A stretch of DNA of 8,233 nucleotides from an uncultured Eubacteriaceae bacterium (GTDB lineage Bacteria > Bacillota > Clostridia > Oscillospirales > Acutalibacteraceae). The translations under genes and the position numbers were made by a program. The DNA is taken from contig CALCVR010000257.1 in the NCBI GenBank assembly GCA_937905915.1, positions 1-8,233 of the forward strand, in the 5' to 3' direction. The number at the start of each line of letters is the position of its first letter. The stretch's first letter is position 1. The notes under the pieces were generated by a model that saw only the letters and a program-made list of their open reading frames with translations, ran no database searches and was not told where the DNA came from. Positions 5,239-8,233 of this stretch are shown here, piece after piece.

Positions 5239-5276
5239 AAAAAAACGCCTGGGCAAATAGTTGCCAGGCGTTTTTT
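5239..5276. terminator. Bidirectional terminator between convergent genes
   Basis: A 5-7 A run, then ACGCCTGGGCAA, loop ATAG, and TTGCCAGGCGT, then six T's: a stem of about 11 GC-rich pairs (one bulged G) flanked by A and T tracts. It serves the TauE/SafE pair on the plus strand and the antiporter gene on the minus strand, whose stop codons are 27 bp away on each side. Confidence 0.9.
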
Positions 5277-5303
5277 ATCTCATAGCCAATCGCTCTCACA
5301 AGA

Positions 5304-6614
5304 TTATTTATTTTGTTTTTCCTTTTCCTCAGCCTGCTGCGTCAAATAATCCTGGAGCTCAGAGCCTTCACGCAACTTGCTCAACTGCTCGTAGTTGCCA
5401 GCGAAGCCGGTATTGTTGGCAATGGCCTGATCGGGCACCTTCTTAAACACGATCTTCAGAAGAATCGGGGTGATAATTGTGGTAATAATAACCACTAGAA
5501 CCACCGGACCAAGGAAGTTGGATCCTAAAAGCCCAATGGCAGCACCCTTGCTAGCTACAATGAGGGCTACCTCGCCACGGGAAATCATACCTACGCCGAT
5601 GCGTTTGCATTGATAATTTTGATAGCCGCATATCTTTGCACCCAGTCCGCAGCCGACCACTTTGGTCAGGACGGCAACAATTACCAACACCACTGAGAAC
5701 ATAATCACCGTCATGCTCATAGCCGGCAGTTCCACCTGCAAGCCGATGCTGGCAAAGAAGATGGGAGATAGATACGCGTAGGACAATACGTCAAACTTAG
5801 AAGCCAGATACTGTGTCTTTTGGGTAAAGGATACAATTAAGCCGGCCGCAAACGCGCCTGTGATATCGGCCACGCCGAACACCACTTCAGAAATGTACGA
5901 CATCAAAAGGCAGAAGGCAAATGCTATGATGACATAACGGTGCATGCCTTTTGGAGAACCAGTACCCCACTTTTTGTAACCCTGGTACACCAGGAATCCG
6001 ACCAGGGCGGCAAAAGCAAAGAAGCCTAAGATCCGCAGCAATACAATCCAAATGTTAACCGAAGTATCGGCCATGCTGGTAATAATGGTAAGGCCGATAA
6101 TGCCTAAGATATCATCGATAATGGCGGCGCCTAAAATAGCGTTTCCCGAACGGGTTTTAAGCTTACCCAGTTCTTTCAAGGTCTCAACCGTGATGCTCAC
6201 CGAAGTAGCGGTGAGGATGATGCCGATAAACACATTCTGGAGGAAAAGGCTTCCCGAAGCATCCGATTCAATAACGCCGGGCTGGTTAAAGAAGTACGCC
6301 ACGCCAAATCCGCCGACAAGCGGTACTATAACGCCGATGAGCGCAATCACAAAGGATGCTTTACCGCTCTTTTTGAGTTCTTTCACATCGGTTTCCATAC
6401 CGGCGCAGAACATTAAAACAATAACGCCTATTTCAGCGGTGCTATGAATAAAATCGGTTTCCTTGATGAGTCCCAAAACTGCCGGACCAAGTACAAGACC
6501 GGCCAATAACGCCCCCACTACCTGCGGCATCTGGAATCTTTTGGTCAACAGGCCCAATAATTTGGTGCTCAACAAAATGAGCGCCAAGTCAAATAGAAAC
6601 TGATAACCTTCCAT
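5304..6614 (-). CDS. CPA2-family Na+(K+)/H+ antiporter
   Basis: The 436-residue inner-membrane protein belongs to the cation:proton antiporter-2 group (NapA/GerN/KefB-like core), exchanging Na+ or K+ for H+. The N-terminal spans include the typical PQVVGALLAGLVLGPAVLG (30-48). TATSVSIT (about 135-142) is the unwound-helix motif, and AAIIDDILG (163-171) carries the adjacent aspartates D167/D168 characteristic of electrogenic CPA2 antiporters. A later ISRGEVALI motif matches the family's (P)RGExxLI helix. The tail is short, charged and without an RCK/TrkA domain. I start at the ATG 6612-6614, with AAGGG 9 nt upstream; a GTG at 6650 would add 12 polar residues without a ribosome site. Ion specificity, and a role in pH/Na+ homeostasis versus germination, cannot be decided here. 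Confidence 0.92.
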   Translation of the reverse strand: MEGYQFLFDLALILLSTKLLGLLTKRFQMPQVVGALLAGLVLGPAVLGLIKETDFIHSTAEIGVIVLMFCAGMETDVKELKKSGKASFVIALIGVIVPLVGGFGVAYFFNQPGVIESDASGSLFLQNVFIGIILTATSVSITVETLKELGKLKTRSGNAILGAAIIDDILGIIGLTIITSMADTSVNIWIVLLRILGFFAFAALVGFLVYQGYKKWGTGSPKGMHRYVIIAFAFCLLMSYISEVVFGVADITGAFAAGLIVSFTQKTQYLASKFDVLSYAYLSPIFFASIGLQVELPAMSMTVIMFSVVLVIVAVLTKVVGCGLGAKICGYQNYQCKRIGVGMISRGEVALIVASKGAAIGLLGSNFLGPVVLVVIITTIITPILLKIVFKKVPDQAIANNTGFAGNYEQLSKLREGSELQDYLTQQAEEKEKQNK

Positions 6615-6656
6615 AAATGATCGCCCTTCTTTCCCATTTTTCAAAAGCACTTCCCT

Positions 6657-6684
6657 ATTATACTAGCAATATTTAAAAATGCAA
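6657..6684 (-). promoter_or_regulatory. Probable antiporter promoter
   Basis: A perfect TATAAT (6657-6662, minus strand) lies about 43 nt before the antiporter ATG. TTGCAT at 6679-6684 is a poor -35 at 16 bp. The AT-rich upstream sequence could act as an UP-element. Confidence 0.5.
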
Positions 6685-6991
6685 TATTTTGTATTTGTTT
6701 TCTTTCAATTTAGTCATTTAGCCAATAAAAGCTCGTCGAAAGAAAAAAGAAAAAGGCAATCCTTGCTGATTTTTTCCTTTCTTTCCATTATGAATCCCCT
6801 TGTTCAACAGATTTCTCCTTATTTTTAAGTTCCATGTTCCTACTTCAATTGGAATCCACAAAAGTATTTCTTTTCTTTATTCCCTTTTTTAGAGTATTTA
6901 TTCTTTTCTTTACCTATTTATATAGCCTCATCCCCACACCGTTTCTTTATACTTTTTTAATGTTTTATATTTCGCACCTGTATACAACAAA
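6685..6991. other. AT-rich gene-free stretch
   Basis: This stretch, between the antiporter promoter and the transporter terminator, is strongly T-rich on the plus strand (long pyrimidine runs 6840-6960). I find no gene with both a ribosome site and recognisable protein on either strand. The only clear structure is the long imperfect hairpin at 6738-6785. Confidence 0.6.
6738..6785. other. Long imperfect AT-rich hairpin
   Basis: A purine-rich arm (6738-6759) and a pyrimidine-rich arm (6763-6785) can pair over about 18 of 22 positions around a 3-nt loop, GGCAA/TTGCT being the closing core. It lacks a GC-rich stem, so it is a weak terminator at best; it may be a fall-back terminator for read-through from the upstream minus-strand transporter gene. 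Confidence 0.35.
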
Positions 6992-7023
6992 ACTCCCCTC
7001 TTCCTCTGGCAGAAGAGGGGAGT
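6992..7023 (-). terminator. Rho-independent terminator of the NSS transporter
   Basis: ACTCCCCTCTTC (6992-7003) pairs perfectly with GAAGAGGGGAGT (7012-7023), a 12-bp stem with an 8-nt loop. On the minus strand it is followed by TTTTGTTG, beginning within the last stem base. It lies 17 nt downstream of the transporter stop codon. Confidence 0.85.
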
Positions 7024-7040
7024 CTACGCTCTGTCTTTGG

Positions 7041-8233
7041 TTAAAACAAGCCAATGGATGTGAGCAGAATGAGAAAGATCAGGACTGGCAAGACAAACTG
7101 AACCCAATAAGCCCATGGTTTCGCCAATTTCATTTGGATGCTGCCTTGATTTGTAATTTCATGCACTGCATTTTTACTTTTCCATACCCATCCAATAAAG
7201 ATGCAGGTCAAAATGGCCGACACTGGCAAAAATAGATTGGATACACAATAATCGGCCAAGTCAAAGAACGTCTTGCCAAACACCTTAATATGTTCCCATA
7301 CTCCAAAGCTAAGGGCCGACGGAATGCCCAACAGGGTAGCCACTCCAGCACAAGTAAGGCTGGCCTTTTTACGGGACATCTTCAAATTTTGTTGGACAAA
7401 GGATACCACCACTTCCAAAAAGGCGATGGTGGTGGTTACCGAGGCGAATAACACCAACAGGAAAAATAGAAGGGCAAAAATCTGCCCGCCGGGTAAGCTG
7501 CCAAACACCTGAGGAAGCACCATAAAAATCAGGCTGGGACCCATTTCAGGGCTTTGCCCCACCGAGAATACCGCCGGTAAAATAGCCAGTCCCGCCAAGA
7601 GGGCTGCCAAGGTGTCAAATCCTGCGATGAACACCGCATCTTTTACGATGTTCTCTTTGGGGGAGAGATAGGATCCATAGGTAGTCCCGGCCCCCGCGCC
7701 TACGGACAGAGAAAAAAACACCTGTCCTAGCGCCATAATCCACACTTGAGGGGTCAGCTTGGAAAAATCCGGTTTTAGAAAAAATTCAATTCCCTCTGAG
7801 GCCCCTGGCAAAGTACATGATCGGATAGCCAAAAACAGCAAAAATACAAACAACAGAGGCATCATAATTTTGCAGGCCTTTTCAATGCCCCGGGCTACCC
7901 CTTTCATAACAATGACCAAAGTAATGGCCATATAGGCAAGATAAAAGAAAACCTGCTGCGGGGCTGAGGCAGTAAAGGTTTGAAAGACTTCCGCCGAGTT
8001 GCTTCCCATCCCTTGAAAGGATAAAATGATGTATCGCAGAATCCATCCGCCTAGCACCGTATAATAGGATAACCCTACTAGGCTTGTGAAGATGGCCAGG
8101 ATTCCGACGCCGCCCCATTTTTTATTGACACTGCGGTAACTTTGAAAGGCGTTCTTCTTTCCATGGCGTCCGATGGCGATTTCCGCGATGAGCATGGGGA
8201 TTCCGATGGCGCACACGCAAATGAGATACACCA
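7041..8233 (-). CDS. NSS-family sodium-dependent transporter, N-terminus outside window
   Basis: The protein belongs to the neurotransmitter:sodium symporter family (LeuT/MhsT type), which imports amino acids or related amines with Na+. About 397 residues are visible. They open in transmembrane helix 2 with CAIGIPMLIAEIAIGR, so helix 1 and its GNVWRFPY-type substrate/Na+ site are missing off the right edge. Family landmarks, in visible numbering, are GLSYYTVLGGW in helix 3 (53-63), FFSLSVGAGAGTTYGSYL in helix 6 (172-189), and ASVTTTIAFLE in helix 8 (263-273), whose Thr pair corresponds to the LeuT Na2 ligands. The last helix is 373-395. Counting helix 1, the total is about 11, as in many bacterial members such as MhsT. 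A terminator follows the stop. Substrate cannot be told from sequence; the bound-substrate residues of helix 1 are unseen. Confidence 0.93.
   Translation of the reverse strand, partial: VYLICVCAIGIPMLIAEIAIGRHGKKNAFQSYRSVNKKWGGVGILAIFTSLVGLSYYTVLGGWILRYIILSFQGMGSNSAEVFQTFTASAPQQVFFYLAYMAITLVIVMKGVARGIEKACKIMMPLLFVFLLFLAIRSCTLPGASEGIEFFLKPDFSKLTPQVWIMALGQVFFSLSVGAGAGTTYGSYLSPKENIVKDAVFIAGFDTLAALLAGLAILPAVFSVGQSPEMGPSLIFMVLPQVFGSLPGGQIFALLFFLLVLFASVTTTIAFLEVVVSFVQQNLKMSRKKASLTCAGVATLLGIPSALSFGVWEHIKVFGKTFFDLADYCVSNLFLPVSAILTCIFIGWVWKSKNAVHEITNQGSIQMKLAKPWAYWVQFVLPVLIFLILLTSIGLF

Noticed and set aside
6716..6800. Very short minus-strand frames (24-29 codons) with AAGGGG or AAGGAG upstream
   Set aside because: They coincide with the imperfect hairpin and low-complexity sequence; two overlapping alternatives exist and neither product is recognisable.
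6834..7235. 133-codon plus-strand frame rich in Phe/Leu
   Set aside because: Its first half is translated pyrimidine-rich intergenic DNA; the rest crosses the transporter terminator and runs antisense to the NSS gene.
698..7620. Scattered GTCAAA motifs within clpC, mcsB, the antiporter and the NSS transporter
   Set aside because: They are single heptads without a partner at 3-nt spacing and lie within coding sequence, so they are not CtsR operators.

Overview
The window looks like one end of a contig from a spore-forming low-to-mid G+C Firmicute, probably a clostridial/Oscillospirales (Ruminococcaceae-type) bacterium. This is inferred from three things: the ctsR-mcsA-mcsB-clpC heat-shock operon, strong AGGAGG-type ribosome sites, and a tiny Cys-rich membrane protein behind a sigma-K-like promoter. 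No taxonomic search could be run. The first 37 bases are not genomic: positions 4-37 are the Illumina TruSeq Read 2 adapter, and real sequence begins at 38, inside clpC.

Positions 38-3327 (minus strand) carry ctsR, mcsA, mcsB and clpC (5' part only), in that order of transcription. This is the protein-arginine phosphorylation and Clp proteolysis system. CtsR represses the operon, McsA/McsB tag proteins with phospho-arginine, and ClpC recognises and unfolds them for ClpP. Between 3351 and 3530 there is a TATAAT promoter and three CtsR-box-like direct heptad repeats. The best box lies inside a small hypothetical ORF (3472-3660) upstream of ctsR.

Positions 3758-4370 hold a sigma-K-like promoter, a 47-residue Cys-rich single-span protein (3818-3961), a 20-bp-stem terminator, and two tandem copies of a structured ~165-bp repeat of unknown function.

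Positions 4428-5212 (plus strand) encode two translationally coupled half-size TauE/SafE membrane proteins. A bidirectional terminator separates them from a convergent CPA2-type Na+/H+ antiporter (5304-6614, minus). An AT-rich gene-free stretch follows, containing the antiporter promoter and a long imperfect hairpin. The last gene (7041-8233, minus) is an NSS-family sodium-coupled transporter with its own terminator; its N-terminus lies outside the window.

The main leads are the tandem repeat pair, the Cys-rich sporulation-type mini-gene, the multi-box CtsR region overlapping an ORF, and the split TauE/SafE pair.
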